Assembly: GCF_963676275.1 (NCBI RefSeq)
Contig: NZ_OY781091.1
Location: forward strand, 2,148,775 to 2,212,774
DNA: 64,000 nt
Source of the DNA: an uncultured Cohaesibacter sp.
Lineage (GTDB): Bacteria; Pseudomonadota; Alphaproteobacteria; Rhizobiales; Cohaesibacteraceae
Direction: 5' to 3'
Position numbers and translations under genes: made by a program. A model generated the notes under the pieces. The model ran no database searches. It was not told the DNA's origin and worked only from the letters and a program-made list of their open reading frames with translations. Positions 17,564 through 26,658 of this stretch are shown here, one piece after another. The stretch's first letter is position 1. Every line of letters begins with the position of its first letter.

Positions 17564-17974
17564 ATGCTGTCGATCGGGGATCTGTCAAAAACCAGTGGCG
17601 TAAAGGTGCCGACCATTCGCTATTATGAGAAAATCGGGTTGATCGAACCCGCAGACCGCAGCGAGGGTAACCAGCGTCGTTATGAGACAGATGATCTCAA
17701 GAGGCTGACATTCATCAAGCATGCGCGCGATCTGGGATTTCCCCTTGAAGATGTCCGCTCATTGCTGGCGCTCAAGGAAGATATTTCCAGCCCATGTCAG
17801 AAGGCCGATAAAATACTCTCCCATCATCTGGCTGATGTGCGGGACAGGATCGAAAGGCTACGGCGGCTGGAAAGCGAGCTGGAGCGCATGTCGCATTGCC
17901 AAGGGGAGTGCGTAGCTGAATGCTCCGTCATAGAAAGCCTTGCCGATCATAGCCATTGCCTATATGAGCATTAA
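17564..17974 (+). CDS. MerR-family metal-responsive regulator
   Basis: 136 residues. The winged helix-turn-helix fills 1-70 (IGDLSKTSGVKVPTIRYYEKIGLI), then a dimerisation helix, then a metal-binding end with C78, C112, C116, C120, H129, H131 and C132. The C78 plus C-terminal Cys/His cluster follows the ZntR/CadR/PbrR pattern, so Zn, Cd, Pb or Co is the expected inducer, not Cu(I). It sits back to back with the CDF exporter and shares its operator, so it should activate exporter transcription when metal is in excess. Confidence 0.9.
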   Translation: MLSIGDLSKTSGVKVPTIRYYEKIGLIEPADRSEGNQRRYETDDLKRLTFIKHARDLGFPLEDVRSLLALKEDISSPCQKADKILSHHLADVRDRIERLRRLESELERMSHCQGECVAECSVIESLADHSHCLYEH

Positions 17975-18117
17975 AAAAAGCATCCTGCCCGAACCATACA
18001 GGATACAGGAATGACACGCCCGCCAAGGCCTGCCACAGACGAAATTGGCAAGCCAGCAACTGATCATTTCCGGTTATGGCTTTTGCAAAATATTTCATAA
18101 GACGACGGGGCAGCTTT

Positions 18118-18131
18118 GCCCTATAGAGGGC
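18118..18131 (+). promoter_or_regulatory. Hairpin covering the azlC ribosome binding site
   Basis: GCCCTATAGAGGGC can fold with GCCCT pairing to AGGGC and the loop ATAG, so the AGAGGG ribosome binding site just before the ATG at 18134 would be partly hidden. Any regulatory role is inference. Confidence 0.35.
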
Positions 18132-18133
18132 CT

Positions 18134-18886
18134 ATGACTGGAAAAAGATTACCCGATGATAGTATGACGCCGTGGCTTTTGTTTCTGGAAGGAATGAAAC
18201 GCGGCTTGCCTATCGTGATTACCGCCGGGCCTTTCGGGGCGCTTTTTGGGGCTCTCGCTGTGGATGGAGGCATGGCCACCCATGAGGCTGTCCTGATGAG
18301 CGCGACCATTTTTGCCGGCGCGAGCCAGTTGGTCGGGCTTAATCTGTTTGGACATAATATCCCCGCATGGATCGTCGTCCTCTCCATCTTTGCAGTGAAT
18401 TTTCGCCACATACTTTATTCAGCTTCACTGGGGCGACATATTTCCGGCTGGTCGGCCATGCGCCAGTATTTCGGTTTCTTCTTTCTGGTCGATCCTGCCT
18501 ATGCGGAAACCGAACGACGGGTAGAGCAGGGGGAAGACATCCAGTTCTCATGGTATATGGGACTGGCGTTCGTGGTTTATGTCGGCTGGGTAGTCATGAC
18601 CTGGCTGGGAACGATCTTTGGCAATTTCCTTGAAGATTCCCACCGCTGGGGCATTGATTTTCTGCTTCCGGTCTATTTTATGGCCCTTCTGATGGGTTTC
18701 AGAAAGCGTCCGCTATGGCTGCCCATCGTGGCCGTTAGCGCTGCCGCCTCCATTCTGGCCAGCAAGACTGTCGGTTCGCCATGGCATGTTTCAATCGGAG
18801 CTGCCGTCGGCATCCTGACGGCAGCCTTTTTCGCTCCGATCCCGAAAAGAAGTGAAGCTGCTGAAGACAAGGAAGGATTGCGCTAG
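18134..18886 (+). CDS. AzlC-family branched-chain amino acid exporter, large subunit
   Basis: 250 residues with about seven membrane helices. Family marks are GLPIVITAGPFGALFGALA near the start, the MSATIFAGASQLVGLNL segment, and NFRHILYSASL. AzlC/YgaZ proteins pair with a small AzlD/YgaH partner to export branched-chain amino acids or their analogues. The partner follows with a one-base overlap of stop and start. A TTG-started longer frame from 18116 is possible, but the ATG at 18134 has an AGAGGG ribosome binding site. Confidence 0.9.
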   Translation: MTGKRLPDDSMTPWLLFLEGMKRGLPIVITAGPFGALFGALAVDGGMATHEAVLMSATIFAGASQLVGLNLFGHNIPAWIVVLSIFAVNFRHILYSASLGRHISGWSAMRQYFGFFFLVDPAYAETERRVEQGEDIQFSWYMGLAFVVYVGWVVMTWLGTIFGNFLEDSHRWGIDFLLPVYFMALLMGFRKRPLWLPIVAVSAAASILASKTVGSPWHVSIGAAVGILTAAFFAPIPKRSEAAEDKEGLR

Positions 18887-19182
18887 TGTCTGTGACCTTG
18901 TGGATTATCATCGGCGGCGCGATCGTTACCTATCTGACACGCATCGGCGGGCATCTCATCCTGACCCGGTTTGACAGGATCCATCCCCGGGTACAGGCCG
19001 GACTTGATGCCGTTCCGGCCGCCGTTCTGACAACGCTCGTTGCCCCGACTGTCGTGGCAGGTGGGCCTAACGAATGGGCCGCTTTTGTCATTGCGGTGGT
19101 TGCAGGCCTCAGGGTCTCCATTATATGGATGGTTATAATCGGAACCGTGGCTGTCGCAATTCTTCGGCAGATTTCCGGCTAA
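18886..19182 (+). CDS. AzlD-family partner subunit
   Basis: 98 residues with four hydrophobic segments, the usual size for AzlD/YgaH. It starts at GTG 18886, whose G is the last base of the azlC stop, so the two are translated together. The TYLTRIGGHLIL segment and the VPAAVLTTLVAPTV helix are typical. It should form the two-component exporter with the upstream AzlC. Confidence 0.88.
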   Translation: MSVTLWIIIGGAIVTYLTRIGGHLILTRFDRIHPRVQAGLDAVPAAVLTTLVAPTVVAGGPNEWAAFVIAVVAGLRVSIIWMVIIGTVAVAILRQISG

Positions 19183-19233
19183 GGCCGGTCTGGGCTGGAT
19201 GAGAGCGGTCAAATACTCGGAGCAGCAATAGCA

Positions 19234-19962
19234 ATGAAGATCGGTCTGCTGGTCGCCGGGCCCTTGCCCGAAGAGCTTGTTACAAAATTCGGCACTTTTG
19301 ATTCCATGTTCGAGCAATTGCTCGTCAAACAGGATCCGGGTCTGACATTTCAAAGTTATCAGGTTTATGAGGGCCAGTTTCCTGCTGATGCAAAAGAATG
19401 CGACGGCTGGATCGTGACGGGCTCGCTGCACAGCGCCTATGAAAAGCTGCCGTGGATGCTGAAGCTGGAAGAGTTGATCCGCGCAGCGATTGCCTCCGGT
19501 AAACCGATCATCGGCATCTGCTTTGGCCACCAGATCATGGCAACAGCCATGGGAGGGACGGTTGAGAAGGCGCCTTCGGGCAAATGGGGTGCCGCTGTGC
19601 ATCGCTATCAGCTTTCGGCAGATGTGGCCAATCGTCCCAGTTGGCTGGACAAAGACGTCACCGCCTTTTCCCTTCAGGCAAGCCATCAGGATCAGGTCAC
19701 AGTTTTGCCGGAAAGCGGCTGTCTTATCGCAGGCAATGATTTTTGCCCCAACGGTATGATAGCTTACGGGAATTCGGGTTTATCAATCCAGCTGCATCCG
19801 GAATTGTCGAGCGGCATAATCGAAACCATGCTTCATAATCGGCGTGGAAATGCGATGAGCAATGAGGATGCCGACGAGGCTCTGCACAGGGTCAATGACC
19901 CTGTGGATGCAGATCTCGTTGCTGGCTGGATGGTGCGTTTTTTGCGCCAGAAAGATATGTGA
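19234..19962 (+). CDS. Class I glutamine amidotransferase-like protein
   Basis: A 242-residue stand-alone GATase1 domain. The nucleophile elbow is GICFGHQ with Cys near residue 91, and the catalytic His/Glu pair is LHPEL near 188. This resembles YfeJ/GMP-synthase-like proteins of uncertain substrate, not the PuuD hydrolases. It may hydrolyse a gamma-glutamyl or glutamine amide bond. The M19 dipeptidase follows on the same strand, which suggests breakdown of gamma-glutamyl or small peptides, but that is inference. Confidence 0.8.
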   Translation: MKIGLLVAGPLPEELVTKFGTFDSMFEQLLVKQDPGLTFQSYQVYEGQFPADAKECDGWIVTGSLHSAYEKLPWMLKLEELIRAAIASGKPIIGICFGHQIMATAMGGTVEKAPSGKWGAAVHRYQLSADVANRPSWLDKDVTAFSLQASHQDQVTVLPESGCLIAGNDFCPNGMIAYGNSGLSIQLHPELSSGIIETMLHNRRGNAMSNEDADEALHRVNDPVDADLVAGWMVRFLRQKDM

Positions 19963-20040
19963 GTATCATAGCATTCATTCGGTACGGCTATGAATACTCA
20001 GCAGGATCAGTTCGTAACAAGAAGAAAAACGAGAATTACA

Positions 20041-21087
20041 ATGGTAAATACTACTGTACCCGTCTTTGACGGTCATAATGACACCTTGCTGCGGCTGGAA
20101 ATGGCTGCACGGTCTGGAAAGCCTCTCTCCTTCATGGAAGGTGACGAGAATTTGCATATCGATCTGCCAAAGGCAAAACAGGGAGGATTTGCCGGAGGAC
20201 TGTTCGCCATTTTCATTCCGCCCGTGCAGGAACTTGGCAGCAAGCCTGACTTTCAGACTATGGTCAAACCGGTTGACCAGACTTATGCGCTGGAACTGAC
20301 CGACGCGATGATGGCGCGGGCAATGCTTCTGGCTCGTGAATCCGAAGATCAGATCCGGATTTGCCTCTCAAGCGCAGATATTCGCAAGGCCATGGAAGAG
20401 GGCGCACTCGCCATTATGCTCCATATCGAGGGAGCCGAAGCGATCGACGCGGATTTCAACGCTCTGGAAGTGCTGCATGCCGCGGGCCTTCGCTCGATTG
20501 GTCCTGTCTGGAGCCGTAGCAATATTTTCGGCCACGGCGTGCCCTTTGATTTTCCCGGCAGTCCCGATGTCGGTCCGGGCCTGACCGATCTGGGCAAGGA
20601 ACTGGTGCGACGCTGCAACGCCATGAAAATCATGATCGATCTTTCGCATCTCAATGAAAAAGGATTCTGGGATGTGCATGCGATCACGGACAAACCGATG
20701 CTGGCCACACATTCCAACGTTCATGCACTTTGCAAGTCTCGCCGCAATCTCACAGACAAGCAGCTGGATGCGATAGCCGAAAGCAAAGGGCTTGTCGGTC
20801 TCAACTATTCTATCAGCTTCCTGCGTTCTGACGGGGACAAGTCGCAACTGGATATGGATATCGACATCATGGTCGATCATCTGGCCTATCTGGTTGAAAA
20901 ACTGGGTGAGGAAGGCGTCGGGCTTGGCTCTGATTTTGATGGGACCACGGTTCCGCAACGCATTGGCAACGCCGCAGGCAATCCACTGCTGATCGAGCGG
21001 ATGAGGGCGCGGCAATTTGGCGAAGAACTGATAGCCAAGATTGCCCATGAAAACTGGCTTTCGATGCTCGAACGATCCGGTATCTGA
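20041..21087 (+). CDS. Membrane-dipeptidase-type metallopeptidase (M19)
   Basis: A 348-residue TIM-barrel zinc dipeptidase. The first metal ligands are in FDGHNDTLLRLE, the bridging glutamate in MLHIEGAEAI, and later His ligands in DLSHLNEKGFWDV and ATHSNVHALCKSRRN; GLGSDFDG closes the site. Family members hydrolyse dipeptides, including D-amino-acid-containing ones and beta-lactam-like bonds. No signal peptide is visible, so it is cytosolic here. The upstream ATG at 19990 would add 17 residues; neither start has a strong ribosome binding site. Confidence 0.9.
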   Translation: MVNTTVPVFDGHNDTLLRLEMAARSGKPLSFMEGDENLHIDLPKAKQGGFAGGLFAIFIPPVQELGSKPDFQTMVKPVDQTYALELTDAMMARAMLLARESEDQIRICLSSADIRKAMEEGALAIMLHIEGAEAIDADFNALEVLHAAGLRSIGPVWSRSNIFGHGVPFDFPGSPDVGPGLTDLGKELVRRCNAMKIMIDLSHLNEKGFWDVHAITDKPMLATHSNVHALCKSRRNLTDKQLDAIAESKGLVGLNYSISFLRSDGDKSQLDMDIDIMVDHLAYLVEKLGEEGVGLGSDFDGTTVPQRIGNAAGNPLLIERMRARQFGEELIAKIAHENWLSMLERSGI

Positions 21088-21205
21088 CAGGCACGATGCT
21101 TGTAGCCCTCCAGACTTCCTGCGTGGAGGGATACATGATTGGAGCGTTGGCCCGACATGCCGTTTTCTTATCGTTCTGTTGCGTGCAACTACCATTTTGG
21201 CAATA

Positions 21206-21236
21206 AAAAAGCCCTGCAAATCTTGCAGGGCTTTTT
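21206..21236. terminator. Bidirectional terminator between the dipeptidase and NYN genes
   Basis: AAAAAGCCCTGCAA and TTGCAGGGCTTTTT pair perfectly around ATC. It serves the convergent genes on both sides. Confidence 0.92.
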
Positions 21237-21254
21237 GACTAAAGATCTGACCGA

Positions 21255-21848
21255 TCAATCGTCATATTCGTCGCCATCATCTTCATAGTCATTCTGAGCC
21301 GGGATTCTTTGCGGACGCTCTCCGGCATCGCGACCAATGCGGTCTGCAATATGAGCCAGATCTATGAAATGGTCGGCCTGACGGCGAAGCTCGTCGGCAA
21401 TCATCGGCGGCTGGGTGGACATTGTCGATACAACACTCACCTTGCGACCGCGACGCTGCAGCGCTTCAACCAGTTTTCTGAAATCGCCGTCTCCGGAGAA
21501 GATGACAAAATGGTCCACATGATCCACAAGTTCCATGGCATCGATGGTCAGTTCGATATCCATGTTGCCCTTGATCTTTCTACGACCGGCAGAGTCAGTA
21601 AACTCTTTGGTTGGCTTAGTAACGACATGATATCCGTTATAATCCAGCCAGTCTATCAAGGGACGGATCGAGGAATATTCCTGATCTTCAGCCAAAGCCG
21701 TGTAGTAATAGGTTCTAAGAAGATATCCTTTGCCGCGAAACTCTTTTAGAAGCCTTTTATAGTCGATATCGAAGCCAAGAGTCTTAGTCGTTGCGTACAG
21801 ATTGGCCCCGTCTATAAATAGCGCAACTTTTTCTCTAGGATCAAACAC
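21255..21848 (-). CDS. NYN-domain (LabA/DUF88) protein
   Basis: A 197-residue PIN-like NYN domain protein. Acidic metal-site residues are seen in LFIDGANLYATTK at the start, in KGNMDIELTIDAMEL midway, and in VIFSGDGDFRKLVEAL. NYN proteins are putative Mg-dependent ribonucleases related to LabA. The last 20 residues are an Asp/Glu-rich tail. It is convergent with the dipeptidase and divergent from rpoZ across about 380 bases. The RNA target is unknown. Confidence 0.85.
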   Translation of the reverse strand: MFDPREKVALFIDGANLYATTKTLGFDIDYKRLLKEFRGKGYLLRTYYYTALAEDQEYSSIRPLIDWLDYNGYHVVTKPTKEFTDSAGRRKIKGNMDIELTIDAMELVDHVDHFVIFSGDGDFRKLVEALQRRGRKVSVVSTMSTQPPMIADELRRQADHFIDLAHIADRIGRDAGERPQRIPAQNDYEDDGDEYDD

Positions 21849-22225
21849 GGAGTCACCCTTTATGCTGGTTTTTCGTTGGACACAATTTCGGGATGAAAGC
21901 TGTTATTTAACACGTTTATTTTAAGCCCTGGAGAGTTTCTCAAGATTTAAAAAAGCGTTATTGAATCTTTAAATTATTCGAAACAATGAATTGCAATCAC
22001 GCGAAATCAAATCGATTCTTAGTTTATACGGATTTATATTCAATAACCAATAAGAAAAACAGATTATAAACGAAAACACAATGTGATAACCATGTATATG
22101 GTATCCAAAATTTTGACAAATGCGTATGAAATCGGTTTCAATCACGCTTTTGCCAAGCTTCGCCCTTGTCAAATAAAAAAAATCGCTTTATCTAGGGGGA
22201 AATTCCCCCATAAAGGAGAACGTCT
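21849..22225. other. AT-rich divergent region between NYN gene and rpoZ
   Basis: Nearly 380 AT-rich bases that should hold promoters for both genes. The only structured element I see is the inverted repeat at 22195-22209 next to the rpoZ ribosome binding site. The short open frames here have no protein-like composition. Confidence 0.45.
22195..22209. promoter_or_regulatory. Perfect inverted repeat in the rpoZ leader
   Basis: GGGGGAAATTCCCCC, 7-bp arms around a single A, ending a few bases before the AAAGGAGAA ribosome binding site of rpoZ. A one-base loop cannot fold in RNA as drawn, so a DNA-level protein site is likelier than a full hairpin. The function is unknown. Confidence 0.45.
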
Positions 22226-22630
22226 ATGGCACGCGTCACTGTTGAGGACTGCGTTGATAAGGTTGAGAATCGTTTCGAGCTGGTGCTGCTTTCCGGTCAT
22301 CGTGCGCGCATGATTTCCAGTGGCTCTTCGATTACGGTTGATCGCGACAATGACAAAAATCCGGTTGTCGCCCTGCGGGAAATCGCCGATGAAACCGTTT
22401 CTCCCGGCGATTTGAAAGAAGATCTGATCCATTCCTTGCAGAAATATGTCGAAGTGGATGAGCCTGAGACCGAAGAGGTCCAGCTGATCACTGCCGATGA
22501 AGCTGCAACCACCGAATATGAAGATGTCGTCAGCGAAAACAAGAATGAAGTTGTTTTCGACCAGATGTCGGAAGAAGAACTTCTGCGTGGTCTGGAAAGT
22601 CTTGTTCCGCCAGATCGGAACGACGACTAG
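22226..22630 (+). CDS. rpoZ: DNA-directed RNA polymerase subunit omega
   Basis: 134 residues. The conserved N-terminal part is [21 protein letters not shown] with the R-ARMISSG motif that wraps the beta' C-terminus. The C-terminal 60 residues form the acidic extension usual in rhizobial omega. It assists RNA polymerase assembly and forms part of one ppGpp binding site in proteobacteria, which makes its place beside rsh apt. A terminator follows at 22661-22690. Confidence 0.95.
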   Translation: MARVTVEDCVDKVENRFELVLLSGHRARMISSGSSITVDRDNDKNPVVALREIADETVSPGDLKEDLIHSLQKYVEVDEPETEEVQLITADEAATTEYEDVVSENKNEVVFDQMSEEELLRGLESLVPPDRNDD

Positions 22631-22660
22631 GCGAAAAAGGCACAATTGCCGGAAATCTGG

Positions 22661-22690
22661 AAGGCGGGCGATATTGGTCCGCCTTTTTTA
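22661..22690 (+). terminator. Terminator after rpoZ
   Basis: AAGGCGG and CCGCCTT around an 11-base loop, followed by a T-run. It separates rpoZ from rsh. Confidence 0.85.
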
Positions 22691-22890
22691 TTGGCATTTT
22701 TACTTTGTTCTGCGATTCTGGAGATCCGCAACGGAAAGGGAAGCGAGATCCATTCCGTAGCCGCCATCTTGCCAGTTGCGCAATGCTGCCGGATTTTTTA
22801 TGTGTTTAGCTTTCCGGTTTATGGTTTGGTTCCAAACCCGACGTGCGCGATTCATTTCGGGCACTTTACAATCTAGGATTCTTCTTCGCC

Positions 22891-25131
22891 ATGATGCGTC
22901 AGTACGAACTCGTTGAAAGAGTTGTAAGCTATAATCCCAATGCTGACGAAGCACTGTTGAACAAGGCTTATGTCTATTCCATGCGCAAGCATGGCAAGCA
23001 GAAGCGCGCCTCTGGCGATCCCTATTTCGTTCATCCGCTGGAAGTGGCTGGCATTCTGACAGACCTGCGTCTGGATGATGGTACCATTGCGGTGGGGCTC
23101 TTGCATGACACGCTTGAGGATACCGATGCAACGCGCGCCGAGATCGACGCCATGTTCGGCCCGGAAATCGGCAAGCTCGTCGAAGGCCTGACCAAGATCA
23201 GCCAGCTCGACCTTGTCTCGCGCAAGACCAAGCAGGCCGAGAATATCCGCAAGCTGCTGCTGGCAATCTCCGATGATGTGCGCGTGCTGATCGTCAAACT
23301 GGCCGACCGCTTGCACAATATGCGCACGCTGCATTTTGTCCCCGAACACAAGCGCCATCGGATTGCTCAGGAAACCATCGATATCTACGCCCCGCTTGCC
23401 GAGCGTATGGGCATGCAGGATATCCGCGAGGAACTTGAGGGCCTGTCCTTCAAATATGTTAATCCCGAAGCCTATGAAGCGATAAATCTGCGCCTCGAAG
23501 AGGTGCGCCAGCGCAACAAGACCATCATTTCCGAAATTGAGGGCGAGCTGGAAAAGACCTTTCTTGAAAAGGGATTGAAAGCGACCGTGCGCGGCCGGGA
23601 AAAAAAGGCCTACTCCATTTTCCGCAAGATGCAGCGGCAGAATATCGGCTTTGAACAATTGTCCGACATCTATGCTTTCCGCGTTCTGGTGGATGATATC
23701 GAGGCCTGTTACAGAACGCTCGGCATCGTGCATACCATCTGGCCCTGTGTGCCCGGACGCTTCAAGGACTATGTCTCGACCCCGAAACCCAACGATTATC
23801 GCTCGATCCACACAACGGTGATCGGGCCGGGGCGACAGCGCGTCGAGCTTCAGATCCGCACTCGGGAGATGCATCAGTTCGCTGAATATGGTGTTGCAGC
23901 CCATGCGCTCTACAAGGATGTAACCGGCAAGACCAAGGGCGGGCGCTCGCTTGGGCGGCTGGCCAGAGACAGCAACGCCTATTCATGGCTGCGACAGACC
24001 GTCGAGCTGTTGTCTTCGGGCAACTCGGCCGAGGAATTCCTCGAACATACCAAGCTGGAACTGTTTCAGGATCAGGTTTTCTGTTTCTCACCAAAAGGGC
24101 GCGTGATCGCTTTGCCGCGCGGCGCCATTCCGATCGATTTCGCCTATGCCGTTCATACCGACATTGGTGACACTTGCATCGGCTGCAAGATCAATGGTGC
24201 TGTCATGCCGTTGGTCACCGAGCTTAATAATGGTGACGAAGTCGAAATCATCTGCTCCAAGGCGCAAACGCCTCCGCCCGCATGGGAAAATATCGCTGCA
24301 ACCGGCAAGGCGCGCGCCGCGATCCGCAAGGCAACCCGTGCTGCGGTCCGCAAGCAATATGCCGGTCTTGGCGAGCAGATCTTGCAGAATGCGTTCAAGC
24401 GGGCAGATCAGGAATATTCTGCCGAGCAGATCAAGGTTGCTCTGTCTCGCCTGGGCTTCCACGCCCTGGATGAAGCGCTGGCCGCCGTTGGTCGTGGCGA
24501 GTTGCAGTCGCGCATGGTGATCGAAGCGGTGTTCCCCGATTATCAGGATCAGCGCGCGGCCCAGAGCGAAGGCGAGCGCGGGGAGGGCTGGTTTGGTCTG
24601 CCTCATGCTCAGGCGATGAAATTCCGGATTCCGGGATCCAGCCAAAAGGGCAATGGCAAGAATGGGCAGAATGGCGGCGGTCGATCAATCCCGATTCGCG
24701 GGCTCTCTGCCGATATTCCCGTGACCTTCGCGCCCGAAGGCGGGGCGGTGCCCGGCGATCGTATTGTTGGTATCCACACGCCCGGCAAGGGGGTGACCAT
24801 CTATCCCATTCATTCGCCTGCCTTGAGCCAGTTTGAAGATACTCCCGAGCGCTGGCTTGATGTGCGTTGGGATATCGACGAGGAAAATACCGAGCGTTTT
24901 CCTGCCCGCATCGAGGTTTCCATTCTCAACGAGCCCGGCAGTCTGGCCGCGATTGCCAATGTGATCGCTGGCAATGACGGCAATATCGAAAATATCAAGA
25001 TGGAGCATCAGCTCAATGACTTCCACTTGATGACCATCGATCTGTCGGTCTGGAATCTCAATCATCTCAACCGGATCATCGAACAGATAAGGGCCAAGAA
25101 AACCGTATCCAAGGCAAGGCGCATAAACTGA
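22891..25131 (+). CDS. rsh: Bifunctional (p)ppGpp synthetase/hydrolase
   Basis: Controls the stringent response by making and degrading (p)ppGpp. From the ATG at 22891 it is 746 residues: HD hydrolase domain (HPLEVAGIL, then LLHDTLEDT) at about 30-180, synthetase domain (DIYAFRVLV, DYVSTPKPNDYRSIHTTV) at about 230-350, TGS domain at about 390-450, an Ala-rich helical part, and an ACT domain at about 665-740. The ED of the HD motif and the synthetase residues are intact, so both activities are expected. An upstream GTG at 22843 would add 16 residues without family support. It is the single RSH typical of alphaproteobacteria. Confidence 0.95.
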   Translation: MMRQYELVERVVSYNPNADEALLNKAYVYSMRKHGKQKRASGDPYFVHPLEVAGILTDLRLDDGTIAVGLLHDTLEDTDATRAEIDAMFGPEIGKLVEGLTKISQLDLVSRKTKQAENIRKLLLAISDDVRVLIVKLADRLHNMRTLHFVPEHKRHRIAQETIDIYAPLAERMGMQDIREELEGLSFKYVNPEAYEAINLRLEEVRQRNKTIISEIEGELEKTFLEKGLKATVRGREKKAYSIFRKMQRQNIGFEQLSDIYAFRVLVDDIEACYRTLGIVHTIWPCVPGRFKDYVSTPKPNDYRSIHTTVIGPGRQRVELQIRTREMHQFAEYGVAAHALYKDVTGKTKGGRSLGRLARDSNAYSWLRQTVELLSSGNSAEEFLEHTKLELFQDQVFCFSPKGRVIALPRGAIPIDFAYAVHTDIGDTCIGCKINGAVMPLVTELNNGDEVEIICSKAQTPPPAWENIAATGKARAAIRKATRAAVRKQYAGLGEQILQNAFKRADQEYSAEQIKVALSRLGFHALDEALAAVGRGELQSRMVIEAVFPDYQDQRAAQSEGERGEGWFGLPHAQAMKFRIPGSSQKGNGKNGQNGGGRSIPIRGLSADIPVTFAPEGGAVPGDRIVGIHTPGKGVTIYPIHSPALSQFEDTPERWLDVRWDIDEENTERFPARIEVSILNEPGSLAAIANVIAGNDGNIENIKMEHQLNDFHLMTIDLSVWNLNHLNRIIEQIRAKKTVSKARRIN

Positions 25132-25234
25132 TGGTGCTTTTCGCCATCAGCTTGATGGAACAGGCCGATAGGGCAGTGGCGAAGGGCAGGAAGAAAAGAA
25201 ATATAAGAGAAAAAAGAGAGGCATTGGCTCAATC

Positions 25235-25651
25235 ATGATTATCGGCACAGGCAACGATCTGATCGATATCAGACGGATCGAGAAATCACTCGATCGTTTC
25301 GGTGAGCGTTTCATCAAACGCATTTTCACTGAAAAGGAAATAGCGCGTTCGGAGCGCAAATCCCAGCGGGCAGCCTCCTATGCCAAACGCTTTGCCGCCA
25401 AGGAAGCCTGCTCCAAGGCTCTGGGGACCGGACTGTCCCACGGTGTATTCTGGCGCGATATGGGGGTGAGCAATCTGGCCAGTGGCAAACCGACCATGGT
25501 GTTGACCAACGGCGCACTGGCGCGCATGCAATCCATGATCCCGGAAGGCTTCGTTGCCCAGATCGACCTCACCATCACCGATGAATATCCGATTGCGCAG
25601 GCCTATGTGATCATCTCGGCGGTGCCGAAAAGCTGGCCGTCAGCACAATAG
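25235..25651 (+). CDS. acpS: Holo-[acyl-carrier-protein] synthase
   Basis: Transfers 4'-phosphopantetheine from CoA to acyl carrier protein. 138 residues; the Mg-binding [20 protein letters not shown] is at the start and the [16 protein letters not shown] motif near residues 47-62, both standard. The normal length is 120-135. It lies between rsh and lepB in the conserved alphaproteobacterial cluster. Confidence 0.95.
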   Translation: MIIGTGNDLIDIRRIEKSLDRFGERFIKRIFTEKEIARSERKSQRAASYAKRFAAKEACSKALGTGLSHGVFWRDMGVSNLASGKPTMVLTNGALARMQSMIPEGFVAQIDLTITDEYPIAQAYVIISAVPKSWPSAQ

Positions 25652-25887
25652 CGCCACATTCGCAGGTCAAAGAGCAGATCAATAGCTGTTTATCGGTGTA
25701 AAAGGCTCGATATTTACACAGGAATGCCAGACTTTTCAGTCAAGATATTTTCTTGATTGTATCGGCGGGACTGTCCCGCTATTACCAGACATGAAACAAT
25801 CTGAATGGAAATGACCCGCAGCGGGGGCATTCGTCCCGATTTCTTCGAAAGAAGCACCGGTCAGGAATTGAGAAAAAGAGAATAAGT

Positions 25888-26658
25888 GTGTCAGACGATA
25901 GCATGAAAGAAAATGAGGGTGGCCTTGGGGAAACCATAAAGGTCATTATTCAGGCCCTGCTTCTCGCGCTTGTGGTGCGAACGTTGCTGTTCCAGCCTTT
26001 CTCGATCCCTTCCGGCTCCATGAAGTCGACATTGCTTATCGGCGACTATCTGTTTGTCTCCAAATACAGCTATGGTTATTCCAAATATTCGCTACCCTTC
26101 GGGATTCCGCTTTTCTCCGGTCGCATTATGGCCAGTGAGCCGACCCGCGGCGATATCGTGGTCTTCAAACTGCCGCGCGATCCGTCCGTTGACTATATCA
26201 AACGCGTGATCGGAATGCCCGGCGACAAGATCCAGATGATTGCGGGGCAGCTTTATATCAATGGTCAGGCCGTCAAGCACGAACGGATCGATGATTTCAT
26301 CGATACCGATGAGCAGGGCCGCAAGACCCGCGTTGAGCGCTTCCGCGAAACATTGCCAAACGGCGTCAGCTACACCACGCTGAACCTGACGGACAATAAC
26401 TATCTCGACAATACGCCTGTCTATGAAGTGCCAGCAGGGCATTATTTCATGATGGGTGATAACCGGGATAATTCGTCAGATAGTCGCGTGTTGAGCAATG
26501 TCGGCTATGTGCCTTTTGAAAATCTGGTCGGCAAGGCACAGGTCATCTTCTTCTCAATCGGAGAAGGCAAGGCACCGTGGGAAGTCTGGAGCTGGCCGAG
26601 TTCTGCGCGCTGGGAACGCTGGTTCACGAGCTTGAAGCCTGATACCGAAGGCAAATAG
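25888..26658 (+). CDS. lepB: Signal peptidase I
   Basis: Cleaves Sec and Tat signal peptides at the periplasmic face of the inner membrane. 256 residues with one N-terminal membrane helix (about 15-35). Catalytic serine is in IPSGSMKSTL (near residue 47), and the general-base lysine in DYIKRVIGMPGD (near 108). The GDNRDNSSDSR box near 191 closes the fold. The start is GTG 25888 or ATG 25903. Exported proteins in this window, such as the DUF2059 protein, are its expected clients. Confidence 0.95.
   Translation: MSDDSMKENEGGLGETIKVIIQALLLALVVRTLLFQPFSIPSGSMKSTLLIGDYLFVSKYSYGYSKYSLPFGIPLFSGRIMASEPTRGDIVVFKLPRDPSVDYIKRVIGMPGDKIQMIAGQLYINGQAVKHERIDDFIDTDEQGRKTRVERFRETLPNGVSYTTLNLTDNNYLDNTPVYEVPAGHYFMMGDNRDNSSDSRVLSNVGYVPFENLVGKAQVIFFSIGEGKAPWEVWSWPSSARWERWFTSLKPDTEGK

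Noticed and set aside
21969-22172. Minus-strand open frame before rpoZ
   Set aside because: AT-driven composition, no ribosome binding site, overlaps the expected promoter zone.
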